Assembly: GCA_913062605.1 (NCBI GenBank)
Contig: CAJXWQ010000001.1
Coordinates: 62,001 to 126,000, forward strand
Direction: 5' to 3'
Length of the DNA stretch: 64,000 nucleotides
Source: an uncultured Cellvibrionales bacterium
Lineage (GTDB): Bacteria; Pseudomonadota; Gammaproteobacteria; Pseudomonadales; Porticoccaceae
Numbering within the stretch: the first letter of the stretch is position 1; each line of letters begins with the position of its first letter. The notes under the pieces were generated by a model. It saw only the letters and a list, made by a program, of their open reading frames with translations, did not search any database and was not told the origin of the DNA. The position numbers were made by a program, and so were the translations under genes. Shown one piece after another: positions 18,505-28,502 of the stretch.

Positions 18505-18628
18505 GAAGTTACTCCTGTTTGGTTATTTATACCCACTACATTCCAGTAGCGAGTCACATCAAATCTTTACTCCGGCTCCCACACGGGGATAATAGCCGCC
18601 TCATTAATAACCATAAATATGATTGATC

Positions 18629-19633
18629 ATGGCCAAATATCACGTCTACGGAATCGGCGCAGCGCTGGTGGATACAGAAATTGAAGTTACCGAGGGCGAC
18701 CTGCAACACCTGCATGTTGAGAAAGGCCTGATGACTCTGGTTGATGAAGTACACCACGACCACTTAGTAGAACACCTACACCACCATCTTATTGCCTCCC
18801 GGCGTGCCAGCGGCGGCTCAGCAGCAAACACCATCATCGCTGTCAGTAGCTTTGGAGGCAAGGCTTTCTATTCCTGCAAAGTAGCCGATGATGACAATGG
18901 TCGTTTTTATCTGAATGACTTGGCTGAAGCCGGTGTAGATTTTCACCAGAATGGCGAACAAGTGGAAGGTATTACAGGTAAGTGTCTGGTATTGATCACC
19001 CCAGATGCAGAGCGCTCCATGAACACTTTTCTTGGCGTCAGCGAGACCGTCTCTATAGACAACCTAAATACGGATGCCATCTCTCAGTCCGAATATCTGT
19101 ATATGGAGGGCTACCTAGTCACTTCCGATACCGGTCGTGCAGCCGCCATCCGGGCCAGGGAAGTTGCTGAACAGCATGGGATAAAAACGGTACTGAGCTT
19201 GTCTGACCCAGGGATGGTGACCTTTTTTAAAGCCGGCCTTGAAGAAATGATGGGGGATAGCGTAGATATACTCTTCTGTAATGAAGCCGAAGCATTGGGC
19301 TGGACGAACAGTGACACGCTAGAAAATGCCGTAGAACGGCTCAAAAACTCAGCTAACGCCTTTGCGATCACACTAGGCAGTAATGGAGCATTGGTTTTTG
19401 ATGGAGACAACCTTCACCGCATACAGCCACACCCTGTTACAGCAGTAGACACCAATGGTGCTGGCGACATGTTTGCCGGGGCTTTTCTCTATGCCATTAC
19501 CCACGACTACAGTTATGAAGCTGCTGGGAATTTTGCCAGCTTGGCAGCGGCCAATGTGGTGAGTCAGTTTGGTCCTAGGCTCAGCGTTGAGCAATACCCG
19601 GAAATTTTACAGTCACTCGTGCCGGCTCTATGA
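18629..19633 (+). CDS. Adenosine kinase-like PfkB sugar kinase
   Basis: A 334-residue PfkB/ribokinase-fold kinase. The N-terminal substrate motif ASGGSAANTIIAVSSFGGKA (about residues 57-76) and the C-terminal catalytic anion hole with general base, DTNGAGDMFAGAF (about 275-287, Asp in GAGD), are both present. Similarity in the N-terminal region (YGIGAALVDTEIEV) and the ring of conserved residues fits bacterial adenosine kinase-like proteins, which phosphorylate adenosine to AMP. The substrate is not proven, and another nucleoside or a sugar is possible. The ATG at 18629 is preferred over a TTG two codons upstream. Confidence 0.8.
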   Translation: MAKYHVYGIGAALVDTEIEVTEGDLQHLHVEKGLMTLVDEVHHDHLVEHLHHHLIASRRASGGSAANTIIAVSSFGGKAFYSCKVADDDNGRFYLNDLAEAGVDFHQNGEQVEGITGKCLVLITPDAERSMNTFLGVSETVSIDNLNTDAISQSEYLYMEGYLVTSDTGRAAAIRAREVAEQHGIKTVLSLSDPGMVTFFKAGLEEMMGDSVDILFCNEAEALGWTNSDTLENAVERLKNSANAFAITLGSNGALVFDGDNLHRIQPHPVTAVDTNGAGDMFAGAFLYAITHDYSYEAAGNFASLAAANVVSQFGPRLSVEQYPEILQSLVPAL

Positions 19634-19659
19634 CAGTATTTTAAGGCGGGGCATTGTAT

Positions 19660-22185
19660 TCACAATGTGGGTGATTTCAGGTTCGCCAGCGGCATCGGTT
19701 TAGCAATCAGGAACCCCTGCGCATAGTCCACGCCAATTTCTTGCAACATAGAAAGTTGTGTATTGTTTTCAACACACTCAGCGATTGTCTTAATACCCAT
19801 AATATGACCCAAGTGATTGATGGTGCTCACCATGGAATAGTCCACTTCATTTAGTTCCATTTTCTGAATAAAACTGCCATCAATTTTCAAGTAGTCTACG
19901 GGCAACTCCTTGAGATAACCCAGTGAAGACAACCCACTACCAAAGTCATCCAGTGCAAAAGAACAGCCTTTATCCTTGAGTGCACGAATCAAATCCATGG
20001 CCCGATCAAAATGTCTGATAGCCGCCGTTTCTGTCACTTCGAACTGAAGCCGCGCAGGATCGACACCGGTACTGTCAAACTTGCTAATAATGTAACCCTT
20101 TAGATCTTCATCACAAACAGTATTCCCCGATAAATTCACCGCAAAACATTGATCACCTTTTGGGGTCTCTTGCAAATAGGTAAAGATTTTATCGAGCACC
20201 CAACGGTCAATATCCTCCACCAAACCATAATGCTCTGCAGCAGGAATAAACTTGCCGGGAGGAATGATACTGCCTTCACGATCAAGCATTCTAACGAGTA
20301 TTTCGTAGTGTCCAACCCGCTTGGCGCTCTTACCATCGATGCCACTTCCTACCAACACGATCGGCTGACAATAGAGCACAAAACGGTCTTCCTCCAGCGC
20401 CTCAGAAATAATGGGTATCCACTGGGCGATACTCTGGCGCTCAGCCACCTCAACACTGTGATACTGAAAATGGATACGGTTGCGACCCGACTCTTTGGCG
20501 GAGGCACAGGATGTCCCTGCCGCTACCAACACATCAATTTCTGACGTAGTACCTCGATCAATTACTGTGGCGCCAATACTGGCACCCACCTTCAAGCGCC
20601 TTTCGCCCCAAGGGAAACTGAACTCCTTGATCTGCCAAAGCAGTTGTTCAGCCAGATTACGGCTCTCATCCACACTGAGATCATTGAGCAACAGTGCAAA
20701 TTCATCGTTACCGATTCTTGCCACCACATCTTTTGGGCCAGCCTGCGTTTCAATCATACGAGCAAATTGGCACAACAGCTCATCACCCGCATTATGTCCG
20801 CAGGTATCATTGATTACTGAAAAATTATAAAGATCGATATACAACAACGTATGAGTGCTATCACTAAGGTGGGCCGCATCAATTGACTTGAGAATTTCAT
20901 TTTCAAGGTAGCGGCGATTACCGAGTTCGGTCAATGGGTCATGGGTTGCCTGCCAAGTCAGCCTGGTGGAAACCCTCCGGGCCTCACTCACCGAACGAAA
21001 CACCAGTACTGCACCCGTAATTTCATTGACCCTGTTGCGCAATGGTGTTGCTGTCGCCACGACTTGAAGGGGCGCCAGCCCCCCGACCTTCAACATCGTA
21101 TTGTCAGCAACAGTAACCGTTTTCCCTCTGGCCAAGGCTGCCAGGCAAGGAGATTCCACCTCCTCACCATCTTCACCGACCAACACCATCAGGTCATCAA
21201 TATGCAGATTAGGCTTGGAGTCATTTACCTCCAACAACGCCATACTGATCGGATTAAGGTGCTCGACAAAGCCGTGTTTGTCGACCATCAAAATACCATC
21301 TACCACCTGACTAAAGACGGCACTCAATAATTTTCGCTGGTGGAACAACGCCTCAAGATTCACCGAATGGAGAGAAATATCCTGAAGTGCCACCACATAG
21401 TTCTCAGAATTGGCTGCTGACTGGAAACATTCTGCCCGTAGACTAAGATCCTCTCCCGCTGCAGTGGCGCCCTCTATAGAACCATCACCATCACCGCCTA
21501 CAGCATACTCAAGGGCTGCCTTGAGATCAGTGTCTGCATTAGTACCAGGTAACAATACCCTTAGTGGTTTCTGTTTGAGCTGTTCTAGCCTGTAGCCAAA
21601 GAGTGTCTGTAATGACTCATTGGCATCCAGAATAAGATGATGATTATCAAGCAGTAATAAAGGTATATTTGAGGATTCAAGATACGCAGGAAACGCACCT
21701 CTTTGATCAACTAAAGCTTTCGACGGTCGCTCCCTTCTGGCCTTAGCTGCAATCGGATCAAATGGCGCTTCACTAATTTGCACTAAGCAGCAGCGGCCTA
21801 AATCTGGCAACTCAACAGGCGTGAAACTCACTCTATGCAAAGGCATCTCACGGCGGCCACCAGCCATCACTGATTCAATAAAATCCAGACGATCCGGGTC
21901 GATCTGCTGTGTCCAACAAGTAAATCTATTTTGAAATAACGCCAGATCAATTGCTCCGGCACAATCAGTTCCCACCAAGCTGGTAAAAAGAGTATCGAAT
22001 GACCGCCCAGAAGTATCGTCGGATGCCAACCCAGTCCACTCGACCAACCATTGGTTCCAGCACCGAACTCTGAGGCGCTCATCCAGTAACATCACTCCTA
22101 AATCCTGACTATCCAGAATAGCCAGAGCCAATCCATCATCGACAGCAACCGATGTTTGCAAATTGGGGTGAATGTCAGTATTCAT
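19660..22185 (-). CDS. PAS-PAS-GGDEF-EAL c-di-GMP protein
   Basis: An 841-residue signalling protein without a transmembrane segment. Two or three PAS-like modules fill about residues 15-400 (LDSQDLGVMLLDERLRVRCWN, LLLDNHHLILDANESLQTLFGY, SQVVDGILMVDKHGFVEHLN). A GGDEF domain at about 420-575 has the degenerate signature IGNDEF, with Asn for the second Gly. The EAL domain at about 595-835 reads YEILVRML at the signature but keeps NLSG, FEVTETAA, DDFGSGLSSL, KIDGSF and YAQGF. A working c-di-GMP phosphodiesterase with an inactive or regulatory GGDEF half is most likely. The ATG at 22185 has an AGG about 6 nt upstream and is preferred to one seven codons earlier. Confidence 0.9.
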   Translation of the reverse strand: MNTDIHPNLQTSVAVDDGLALAILDSQDLGVMLLDERLRVRCWNQWLVEWTGLASDDTSGRSFDTLFTSLVGTDCAGAIDLALFQNRFTCWTQQIDPDRLDFIESVMAGGRREMPLHRVSFTPVELPDLGRCCLVQISEAPFDPIAAKARRERPSKALVDQRGAFPAYLESSNIPLLLLDNHHLILDANESLQTLFGYRLEQLKQKPLRVLLPGTNADTDLKAALEYAVGGDGDGSIEGATAAGEDLSLRAECFQSAANSENYVVALQDISLHSVNLEALFHQRKLLSAVFSQVVDGILMVDKHGFVEHLNPISMALLEVNDSKPNLHIDDLMVLVGEDGEEVESPCLAALARGKTVTVADNTMLKVGGLAPLQVVATATPLRNRVNEITGAVLVFRSVSEARRVSTRLTWQATHDPLTELGNRRYLENEILKSIDAAHLSDSTHTLLYIDLYNFSVINDTCGHNAGDELLCQFARMIETQAGPKDVVARIGNDEFALLLNDLSVDESRNLAEQLLWQIKEFSFPWGERRLKVGASIGATVIDRGTTSEIDVLVAAGTSCASAKESGRNRIHFQYHSVEVAERQSIAQWIPIISEALEEDRFVLYCQPIVLVGSGIDGKSAKRVGHYEILVRMLDREGSIIPPGKFIPAAEHYGLVEDIDRWVLDKIFTYLQETPKGDQCFAVNLSGNTVCDEDLKGYIISKFDSTGVDPARLQFEVTETAAIRHFDRAMDLIRALKDKGCSFALDDFGSGLSSLGYLKELPVDYLKIDGSFIQKMELNEVDYSMVSTINHLGHIMGIKTIAECVENNTQLSMLQEIGVDYAQGFLIAKPMPLANLKSPTL

Positions 22186-22353
22186 AAGCCACCTGCCCAG
22201 TTCCATTAACGCACTGGCGTCTTAGTACCAATAAACCCAATTGGGCTTAAAGTCTATCGGTTCAGTATAAACTGCCTTCCTTCTTATCTACTGAACTTCA
22301 ACATAGTTTGTGAGAAATTTAATAAAAAAGCTTCAATCTTGGCCGTACAGCCT

Positions 22354-23430
22354 CTAGCCCTGCTCTAAAAGCTCACGCATATTTATTAGTGCGGCATTAG
22401 CACGACTGATGTAGGAGGCCATCACTAAAGAGTGATTAGCCAGAAAACCAAATCCACTGCCATTAAGAATTACCGGACTATATACCGACTCCTGTGTTGC
22501 CTCTAACTCACGAATAATCTGCTGCAAGCTGGCACGAGCATTTTTCTTTTGCAGGACTTGATCAAAATCTACTTCAATGCCCTTAAGAAGCTGAATTATT
22601 GCCCAGGTACTACCTCGGGCCTCATAAAACACATCATCAATTTCCAGCCAGGGAGTCTTTACCTCAACTTCACCTGGCGTACCCGTAGACTGCCTTCCTG
22701 CACTATCACCGGCCAAATCTATATTGATCCGACGCTGACCGACACTGGCACTCAACCGTTGCGATAGGCTACCCAGCCTAGTTTCTAATGTGCCCAGCCA
22801 GTAACGCAAGTTATCTGCACGGGCATAAAACTGAGCGTTGTATTCATCTTCATCCGCCAGCCGTATGAGATAGCTCTTGAGATATTCAACACCCTCCCTG
22901 TATTCTGATTCAGAGGCAGGGACCATCCAACTATTATGATCAAAATTGAACCGTGATTCCGCCAGCGCTAAGTCCGTATCCTCTGTAGATTGAGACTGGG
23001 AGCGACTAAACGCTTCCCGCATTGCCTTACTAAAGTCTCTTACCTGAATCATGACCCCATACTCCCAATTGGGCAGGTTATCGAGCCAGATTCCGGGGGG
23101 TGCAATATCATTGCTGAGGTAACCACCACGCTTGGTTAACAGTGTATCTATCACGCCAATTAATGCGGCCGTAGAGGTAGTACCCCCTACCACATGGTCA
23201 ACCTGTGCCAGAGCATTGACTTCAACATCAAATGGCTCAGGCTCTGTGCTCCAGAACCAACCCAGTAAAAGAGTTAGCAGCAGGTAGGCTGTCACGACCA
23301 CCAAACTGATGCGTAGCCAGGGCGGTCCTTCCCTGCGTGCATCTTCCTCTCCAGCAAGGCTCTCGACTAACGATGCGCTCACCTCGCCAGCCCGACTGAA
23401 GCATTTACCCGCCCATTCAAATCCCTTCAT
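22354..23430 (-). CDS. DUF2333 inner-membrane protein
   Basis: A 358-residue protein matching the DUF2333 family. It has a cytoplasmic N-terminus with ~40 residues, one transmembrane helix (ISLVVVTAYLLLTLLLGWFW, about 42-61) and a large periplasmic helical part that includes GYLSNDIAPPGIWLDNLPNWEYG and a C-terminal SLVMASYISRANAALINMRELL. Its start codon follows the stop of the copper chaperone gene directly, so the two are co-transcribed. The function is unknown, and nothing in the sequence points to a catalytic site. Confidence 0.8.
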   Translation of the reverse strand: MKGFEWAGKCFSRAGEVSASLVESLAGEEDARREGPPWLRISLVVVTAYLLLTLLLGWFWSTEPEPFDVEVNALAQVDHVVGGTTSTAALIGVIDTLLTKRGGYLSNDIAPPGIWLDNLPNWEYGVMIQVRDFSKAMREAFSRSQSQSTEDTDLALAESRFNFDHNSWMVPASESEYREGVEYLKSYLIRLADEDEYNAQFYARADNLRYWLGTLETRLGSLSQRLSASVGQRRINIDLAGDSAGRQSTGTPGEVEVKTPWLEIDDVFYEARGSTWAIIQLLKGIEVDFDQVLQKKNARASLQQIIRELEATQESVYSPVILNGSGFGFLANHSLVMASYISRANAALINMRELLEQG

Positions 23431-23871
23431 TTAGCCTTTTCCCTCACGAAGCACACTACGCACCGGCATGGTTACCACCACTTCGGGGCAGCCTTCGAAA
23501 AAGAGTGTCACCCTATACTCTTCACCATCTGACAAACTATTTTGTAGGCCAAACAGCATCAAATGATAACCGCCAGGCTCAAAGCTAACTGTCTCTCCCG
23601 CGGGCAAGGCGACTTCCTCAACGGGGCGCATCGACATTGTTCCATTATGGTGGGTATGAGCATGAATTTCAGCGCTACTGGCAATAGGTGATGCTGCGCC
23701 CACCAACCGACACTCTTGGCCTAACCTATTGTCCAGTGTCATAAATGCAGCAGTCACAGTCTGCCCTGGAGGCAAACCTCTAATATAGGCATCACTGACT
23801 GTCAGACCATCACTACATGCCGTCACCGCCAGTAGTACCAACAACATTCCTGAATATTTGCTTAAAGACAA
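23431..23871 (-). CDS. PCu(A)C-type copper chaperone lipoprotein
   Basis: A 146-residue periplasmic copper-binding protein of the PCu(A)C family, which delivers Cu(I) to cytochrome oxidase. The signal peptide ends in a lipobox (AVTAC, Cys19), so the protein should be membrane-anchored. Metal-binding His/Met residues are visible in EIHAHTHHNGTMSMRPV (about 69-85) and GGYHLMLFGL. The usual H(M)X10MX21HXM spacing appears broadly kept. It is the first gene of a two-gene unit with DUF2333 and is divergent from dsbD, another periplasmic thiol/metal-related gene. Confidence 0.87.
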   Translation of the reverse strand: MSLSKYSGMLLVLLAVTACSDGLTVSDAYIRGLPPGQTVTAAFMTLDNRLGQECRLVGAASPIASSAEIHAHTHHNGTMSMRPVEEVALPAGETVSFEPGGYHLMLFGLQNSLSDGEEYRVTLFFEGCPEVVVTMPVRSVLREGKG

Positions 23872-24108
23872 CTCGATAATCCCTTTGACTGAAGGTGGCG
23901 ACTATAACACTGCGCCCGGAACTTCAACACTCAGACCTCAGCACATAACACCTAACACTATAATGCCTAGAGTTCAGGACTGAAAAATGTCTCTCGCACC
24001 CCATGTCTCTCCTCCGTACAATAACGAACTGCACTTTGGTTGACGGTGTCCAATACGCAGTGTCCAACGCAAAGCTGGCTCAGTGAAGAGCACCCAACGA
24101 GGAAAACG

Positions 24109-25830
24109 ATGCCAAGTCGATTACTACATATTGGTCTCTACTGCCTGCTGCTATTAGTGCAGCCTATCTATGCAGAAGATCTATTCCCCCCATCCAATAG
24201 CGCCAACTCGCTGGAAGAAACCGTTCAATTCCTCCCCGTTGAAGATGCCTACAGGCTACTGCCTACGATAGAGGGCAACCAACTGCTGATTAACTGGGAG
24301 GTTGAGCCCGGCTACTATCTTTACCAGCATCGCTTCCAGTTTCTGAACCGTGACCTTACACCCCTGAGTGCTACACCAGAATTTGAGCCAGGAAAACGCA
24401 TCTATGATGAATACTATGAAAAAGAGCTAGAGGTCTACTACCACCACACGCTCATCCGCCTGCCGCTGAATGCAGACTACTCAGAGCTCATCGTAGAATC
24501 ACAAGGCTGCGCTGACGCAGGGCTCTGCTATCCACCGCGCCGCCAAACAGTCTCCCTGGACAGAGCGAATACTATGGCCACCGTCACTGAGACGGTGAAT
24601 CACAACCCTAATTCTGGAATGGGCATCCAGCCACCACAAACAGCCACCAACTTACTACTAATGATGCTGTTCGCCCTGTTGGGCGGGGTCATCCTCAACC
24701 TAATGCCCTGTGTGTTTCCAGTGCTGTCCATTAAAGCGCTCAGCCTAACCACTTCTCACCTCAGCAAACACGGCAAGCACCTTCACGGACTCGCCTATAC
24801 GCTAGGCATTGTTCTCAGCTTTATGGCTATTGCAGCTCTGCTGATGATGCTGCGTCGTGCCGGCGAAAGCATCGGCTGGGGATTCCAACTGCAATCACCC
24901 CTCTTTATTGGCTTACTGGTTTACCTCTTCGTGTTAATGGGCCTGAGTTTTTCTGGCGTATTTACCATAGGAACCCGACTAATGAATATCGGGCAATCCA
25001 CCACCGAAGGGCACAGCCTTTCATCCTCGTTTATGACTGGCTTGCTAGCAACACTGGTAGCAAGCCCCTGCACCGCCCCGTTTATGGGTACAGCATTAGG
25101 GTTTGCCCTGGCTCAATCAGCTTGGGTGGCAATGTCTGTCTTCATCGCGCTGGGCCTGGGCATGGCTCTTCCATTACTTTTGCTATCCTGGTGGCCCGGT
25201 ATGGCAGCGAAAATGCCTCGCCCCGGTGCATGGATGGAACGATTCAAGGAATTCCTGGCGTTCCCCCTCTACCTGACCGCCGTATGGTTACTATGGGTGT
25301 TTGGTCGACAAACAAGTAGCGATGCCGTTGCAGCACTTATGGGCGGTATTGTCCTACTATTATTTGCCCTCTGGGTGCTAAAAACCCGCAAAAGTGCCCT
25401 GACCATTATCACCGCCCTGATAGCCACAGCTCTCGCCCTGATACTTCCATGGCAAACCCACACCAATGGCGACAACAGCACCACGCCCTGGGAACCCTAC
25501 AGCGAGACAAAACTACAACTCTTGCGCGTTAAAGGAGAGCCCGTATTTGTCAATTTGACTGCTGACTGGTGCATCACTTGCCTAGCCAACGAAAAACTGG
25601 CCCTCAGCTCAGACCTATTCTTAACGACACTGCAACAAAAGAAAATTACCTACTTAAAAGGCGACTGGACCAAGTACAACCCTGAAATCACCCGGTTGCT
25701 GAATCGACACCACCGAAGTGGGGTTCCTCTCTACCTGTTCTACCCAAGGGGAACAGGTAATCCGCACATTTTGCCCCAGTTACTGACAGAAGATATTGTT
25801 TTGGAGGCGATTTCTCTACAAACTGAGTGA
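24109..25830 (+). CDS. dsbD: Thiol:disulfide interchange protein DsbD
   Basis: DsbD carries electrons from cytoplasmic thioredoxin across the inner membrane to periplasmic DsbC/DsbG and cytochrome maturation proteins. From the ATG at 24109 (573 residues, after CGAGGAAA) a signal peptide leads to the N-terminal alpha domain with its cysteine pair in GCADAGLCYPP. The eight-helix beta domain has cysteines in LMPCVFPVLS and ASPCTAPFMG. The thioredoxin-like gamma domain has TADWCITCLANEK. All six redox cysteines are present. A longer frame opening with TTG at 24040 lacks a better RBS and would bury the signal peptide. Confidence 0.95.
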   Translation: MPSRLLHIGLYCLLLLVQPIYAEDLFPPSNSANSLEETVQFLPVEDAYRLLPTIEGNQLLINWEVEPGYYLYQHRFQFLNRDLTPLSATPEFEPGKRIYDEYYEKELEVYYHHTLIRLPLNADYSELIVESQGCADAGLCYPPRRQTVSLDRANTMATVTETVNHNPNSGMGIQPPQTATNLLLMMLFALLGGVILNLMPCVFPVLSIKALSLTTSHLSKHGKHLHGLAYTLGIVLSFMAIAALLMMLRRAGESIGWGFQLQSPLFIGLLVYLFVLMGLSFSGVFTIGTRLMNIGQSTTEGHSLSSSFMTGLLATLVASPCTAPFMGTALGFALAQSAWVAMSVFIALGLGMALPLLLLSWWPGMAAKMPRPGAWMERFKEFLAFPLYLTAVWLLWVFGRQTSSDAVAALMGGIVLLLFALWVLKTRKSALTIITALIATALALILPWQTHTNGDNSTTPWEPYSETKLQLLRVKGEPVFVNLTADWCITCLANEKLALSSDLFLTTLQQKKITYLKGDWTKYNPEITRLLNRHHRSGVPLYLFYPRGTGNPHILPQLLTEDIVLEAISLQTE

Positions 25831-26047
25831 ATATTTCAAAAAATATCTACACGTTAGACGAAGTTGCTGCATTTCCTGCCATTATGCCGGTATAACTCTC
25901 GAAACACCTGCGAAGTAGAGCCAACTGTTTAATTACGACCCTACCCGGCGTCTCGAAAAGGCATGACTTTCACCTAAACTTGCAGCGAATAGAGTCAAAA
26001 ATCCTAAAACTACAAAAAATTGGACAGCACTAAGCTTTTAATGCAGA

Positions 26048-26069
26048 CTGCTTTCAGCAGCCTCTTTTT
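26048..26069 (+). terminator. Weak hairpin with T-run upstream of aroQ
   Basis: CTGCT-ttc-AGCAG (26048-26060) is followed by CCTCTTTTT. It lies inside the ~290-bp gap between dsbD and aroQ, 50 bp before the aroQ start. It could terminate read-through from dsbD or act as a leader structure. The stem is only five pairs, so confidence is low. Apart from this and a short AT-rich hairpin just after dsbD, I see nothing in the 25831-26118 gap. Confidence 0.3.
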
Positions 26070-26118
26070 GGGCTTAACCACCAACATCCTTTGAACACTC
26101 AAATCTAGCAGGGACACC

Positions 26119-26559
26119 ATGGCGACCATACTGGTACTACACGGCCCCAACCTGAATTTGCTCGGCTCTAGAGAGCCAGATGTTTACGGTAAAGACAGCC
26201 TGGACAACATCAATCAAAACCTAACCGATACCTGCATCAAAAAAGGGCACCACTTATTAGCCCTGCAAAGCAACGCAGAGTACGAACTGGTGGACCGTAT
26301 TCACGATGCCCAAAAGGAAGGCGTGAACTTTATTATTATCAACCCCGCCGCCTTTACCCACACGAGCATCGCACTGCGTGATGCTCTTCTAGCGGTAGAC
26401 ATTCCTTTTATTGAGGTCCATCTATCCAATGTCCATACTCGGGAAGAGTTCAGGCATTACTCCTACTTTTCTGACATAGCCAACGGTGTTATCTGTGGCT
26501 TTGGCAGCTTGGGCTATGAATTAGCCTTGGATGCAGCATTAGACCAACTAAATTCCTAA
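26119..26559 (+). CDS. aroQ: 3-dehydroquinate dehydratase, type II
   Basis: AroQ dehydrates 3-dehydroquinate to 3-dehydroshikimate in the shikimate pathway. The 146-residue length and motifs are typical of the dodecameric type II enzyme: [16 protein letters not shown] (residues 7-22), [31 protein letters not shown], and [18 protein letters not shown] with the catalytic His. It is first in an aroQ-accB-accC run, an arrangement common in gammaproteobacteria. It also feeds the aromatic pathway that supplies the trp operon in this window. Confidence 0.97.
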   Translation: MATILVLHGPNLNLLGSREPDVYGKDSLDNINQNLTDTCIKKGHHLLALQSNAEYELVDRIHDAQKEGVNFIIINPAAFTHTSIALRDALLAVDIPFIEVHLSNVHTREEFRHYSYFSDIANGVICGFGSLGYELALDAALDQLNS

Positions 26560-26589
26560 CAACATTTTTACCATTTGGAGTAACCACAG

Positions 26590-27039
26590 ATGGATATTCG
26601 TAAAATCAAAAAATTAATAGAACTGATTGAAGAGTCGGACATTAACGAGCTGGAAATTAAAGAGGGTGAAGAATCCGTACGCATCAGCCGTGGCGGGCAA
26701 ATAGTTGCCGCCGCACCCATGATGGCGGCAGCACCCGTGGCCGCCGCACCTGCACCGGCCGCCCAAACACCATCTGCCGAAGCACCTGCCACTGCCGAGC
26801 CTGAAGGTCATATCCTAAGGTCTCCAATGGTTGGCACGTTCTACCGCTCATCAGCACCTGGCGCAAACGCCTTTGTTGAAGAAGGCCAACACGTTAATGC
26901 AGGCGATGTACTCTGTATTGTTGAAGCCATGAAGATGATGAATCAAATTGAGGCCGACAAATCAGGTACCGTTGGCGCTATTTTGGTAGCAGACGGTGAA
27001 CCTGTTGAGTTCGATCAACCTATGATCACCATCATTTAA
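26590..27039 (+). CDS. accB: Biotin carboxyl carrier protein of acetyl-CoA carboxylase
   Basis: AccB carries the biotin moved between the carboxylase and transferase sites of acetyl-CoA carboxylase. The 149-residue protein has the usual N-terminal dimer segment, a flexible Ala/Pro-rich linker (about residues 39-70) and a biotinyl domain with the modified lysine Lys115 in [13 protein letters not shown] lies upstream of the ATG. It is 30 nt after aroQ and 25 nt before accC, so the three are likely one operon. Confidence 0.98.
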   Translation: MDIRKIKKLIELIEESDINELEIKEGEESVRISRGGQIVAAAPMMAAAPVAAAPAPAAQTPSAEAPATAEPEGHILRSPMVGTFYRSSAPGANAFVEEGQHVNAGDVLCIVEAMKMMNQIEADKSGTVGAILVADGEPVEFDQPMITII

Positions 27040-27064
27040 ACCGCAGAGGACAGGAGCAACAGCT

Positions 27065-28405
27065 ATGCTGGATAAAGTGCTTATTGCCAATCGCGGTGAA
27101 ATTGCCCTGCGGATTCTACGAGCCTGTAAAGAGCTTGGCATCAAAACCGTAGCCGCGCATTCAAAGGCCGACGCAAGCCTGAAACATGTATTACTTGCCG
27201 ATGAAACCATCTGTATCGGACCAAACTCTTCGGCACAGAGCTACCTAAACGTGCCCGCTATTATCAGCGCCATGGAAATATCAAATGCCCAAGCCGTTCA
27301 CCCCGGCTATGGCTTTCTCGCCGAGAATGCCGACTTTGCAGAACAGGTAGAAAAAAGTGGCTTCACCTTTATTGGTCCAACCGCCGATGTGATTCGCATT
27401 ATGGGCGACAAAGTAGCCGCCATCGACGCCATGATAAAGTCTGGTGTTCCTACGGTACCCGGCTCCAATGGCCCTCTGACAGATGATGCTGCTCGTAGCA
27501 AAAGGATTGGCCTTGAAGTTGGTTACCCTGTCATTATTAAAGCTGCCGCAGGTGGTGGCGGTAGAGGCATGCGAGTAGTCCGCAGTGAAAACGAACTGAT
27601 CAATGCCATACAGGTTACCAAGGCCGAAGCAAAAGCTGCGTTTGGCGATGGCACTGTCTATATGGAAAAATTTCTGGAAAACCCACGACATGTGGAAGTT
27701 CAGGTGCTGGCCGATGGTCAAGGCAATGCCATTCACTTGGGTGACCGTGACTGCTCATTACAACGTCGCCACCAAAAAGTACTGGAAGAAGCACCCGCCC
27801 CCGGCATTCCAGAAGACGCTCGCAATGGTGTTTTAAAGGCTTGTGTTGATGCCTGTATCGAAATTGGTTATCGCGGCGCAGGCACCTTTGAATTTCTCTA
27901 CGAAGATGGCTGTTTCTTTTTTATCGAGATGAATACTCGGGTACAAGTGGAACACCCTGTAACTGAGATGATTAGCGGCGTGGATATTGTTAAGGAACAA
28001 CTCTTAATTGCCAGCGGTGAAAAACTCAGCATTCGCCAAGAAGACATCACCTTCCGCGGCCATTCTTTCGAGTGCCGAATCAATGCAGAGGATTCCACCA
28101 CCTTTATGCCCAGCCCCGGAAAAATTACTGCCTATCATGCACCAGGCGGCAATGGCGTGAGAGTCGACTCACATATCTATGCGGGTTACACGGTACCGCC
28201 ACACTATGATTCCCTGGTAGGAAAAATTATTACCTACGGTAAAGACCGTGATGCTGCCTTGTCACGTATGGCCAATGCACTAGATGAACTACATATCGAA
28301 GGCATCAAAACCAATACCGAACTGCAAAGAGACTTGGTATGTGACACAGAATTCCGTAAGGGTTGCGTCAACATCCACTACCTAGAAAAGAAACTGGGCC
28401 TATAG
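27065..28405 (+). CDS. accC: Biotin carboxylase of acetyl-CoA carboxylase
   Basis: AccC carboxylates biotin on AccB using ATP and bicarbonate. The 446-residue protein has the N-terminal [16 protein letters not shown], the ATP-grasp glycine loop ([13 protein letters not shown]), the [15 protein letters not shown] segment and the [13 protein letters not shown] active-site motif, all intact and at normal length. A strong intrinsic terminator follows about 40 bp after the stop, closing the aroQ-accB-accC unit. Confidence 0.98.
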   Translation: MLDKVLIANRGEIALRILRACKELGIKTVAAHSKADASLKHVLLADETICIGPNSSAQSYLNVPAIISAMEISNAQAVHPGYGFLAENADFAEQVEKSGFTFIGPTADVIRIMGDKVAAIDAMIKSGVPTVPGSNGPLTDDAARSKRIGLEVGYPVIIKAAAGGGGRGMRVVRSENELINAIQVTKAEAKAAFGDGTVYMEKFLENPRHVEVQVLADGQGNAIHLGDRDCSLQRRHQKVLEEAPAPGIPEDARNGVLKACVDACIEIGYRGAGTFEFLYEDGCFFFIEMNTRVQVEHPVTEMISGVDIVKEQLLIASGEKLSIRQEDITFRGHSFECRINAEDSTTFMPSPGKITAYHAPGGNGVRVDSHIYAGYTVPPHYDSLVGKIITYGKDRDAALSRMANALDELHIEGIKTNTELQRDLVCDTEFRKGCVNIHYLEKKLGL

Positions 28406-28445
28406 ATAAACAGCCCTACAACTATATTCTACTAGCTCAACAAAC

Positions 28446-28473
28446 AAAAAAGCCCCGCATGTCGGGGCTTTTT
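28446..28473 (+). terminator. Intrinsic terminator after accC
   Basis: A-rich 5' flank, stem GCCCCG/CGGGGC with loop CATGT, then TTTTT. It lies 40 bp past accC and 30 bp before prmA, ending the aroQ-accBC operon. The symmetric A/T flanks would also let it work in reverse. Confidence 0.9.
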
Positions 28474-28502
28474 ACTCATAGGAATTCCTCATAGGAGCCA
28501 CA

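Noticed and set aside
19652-19667. CATTGT-attc-ACAATG hairpin at the end of the EAL gene as a terminator
   Set aside because: AT-rich, overlaps the stop codon and lacks a T-run.
25831-26118. A small gene or tRNA between dsbD and aroQ
   Set aside because: No cloverleaf, no RBS-preceded frame; only a weak hairpin with T-run.
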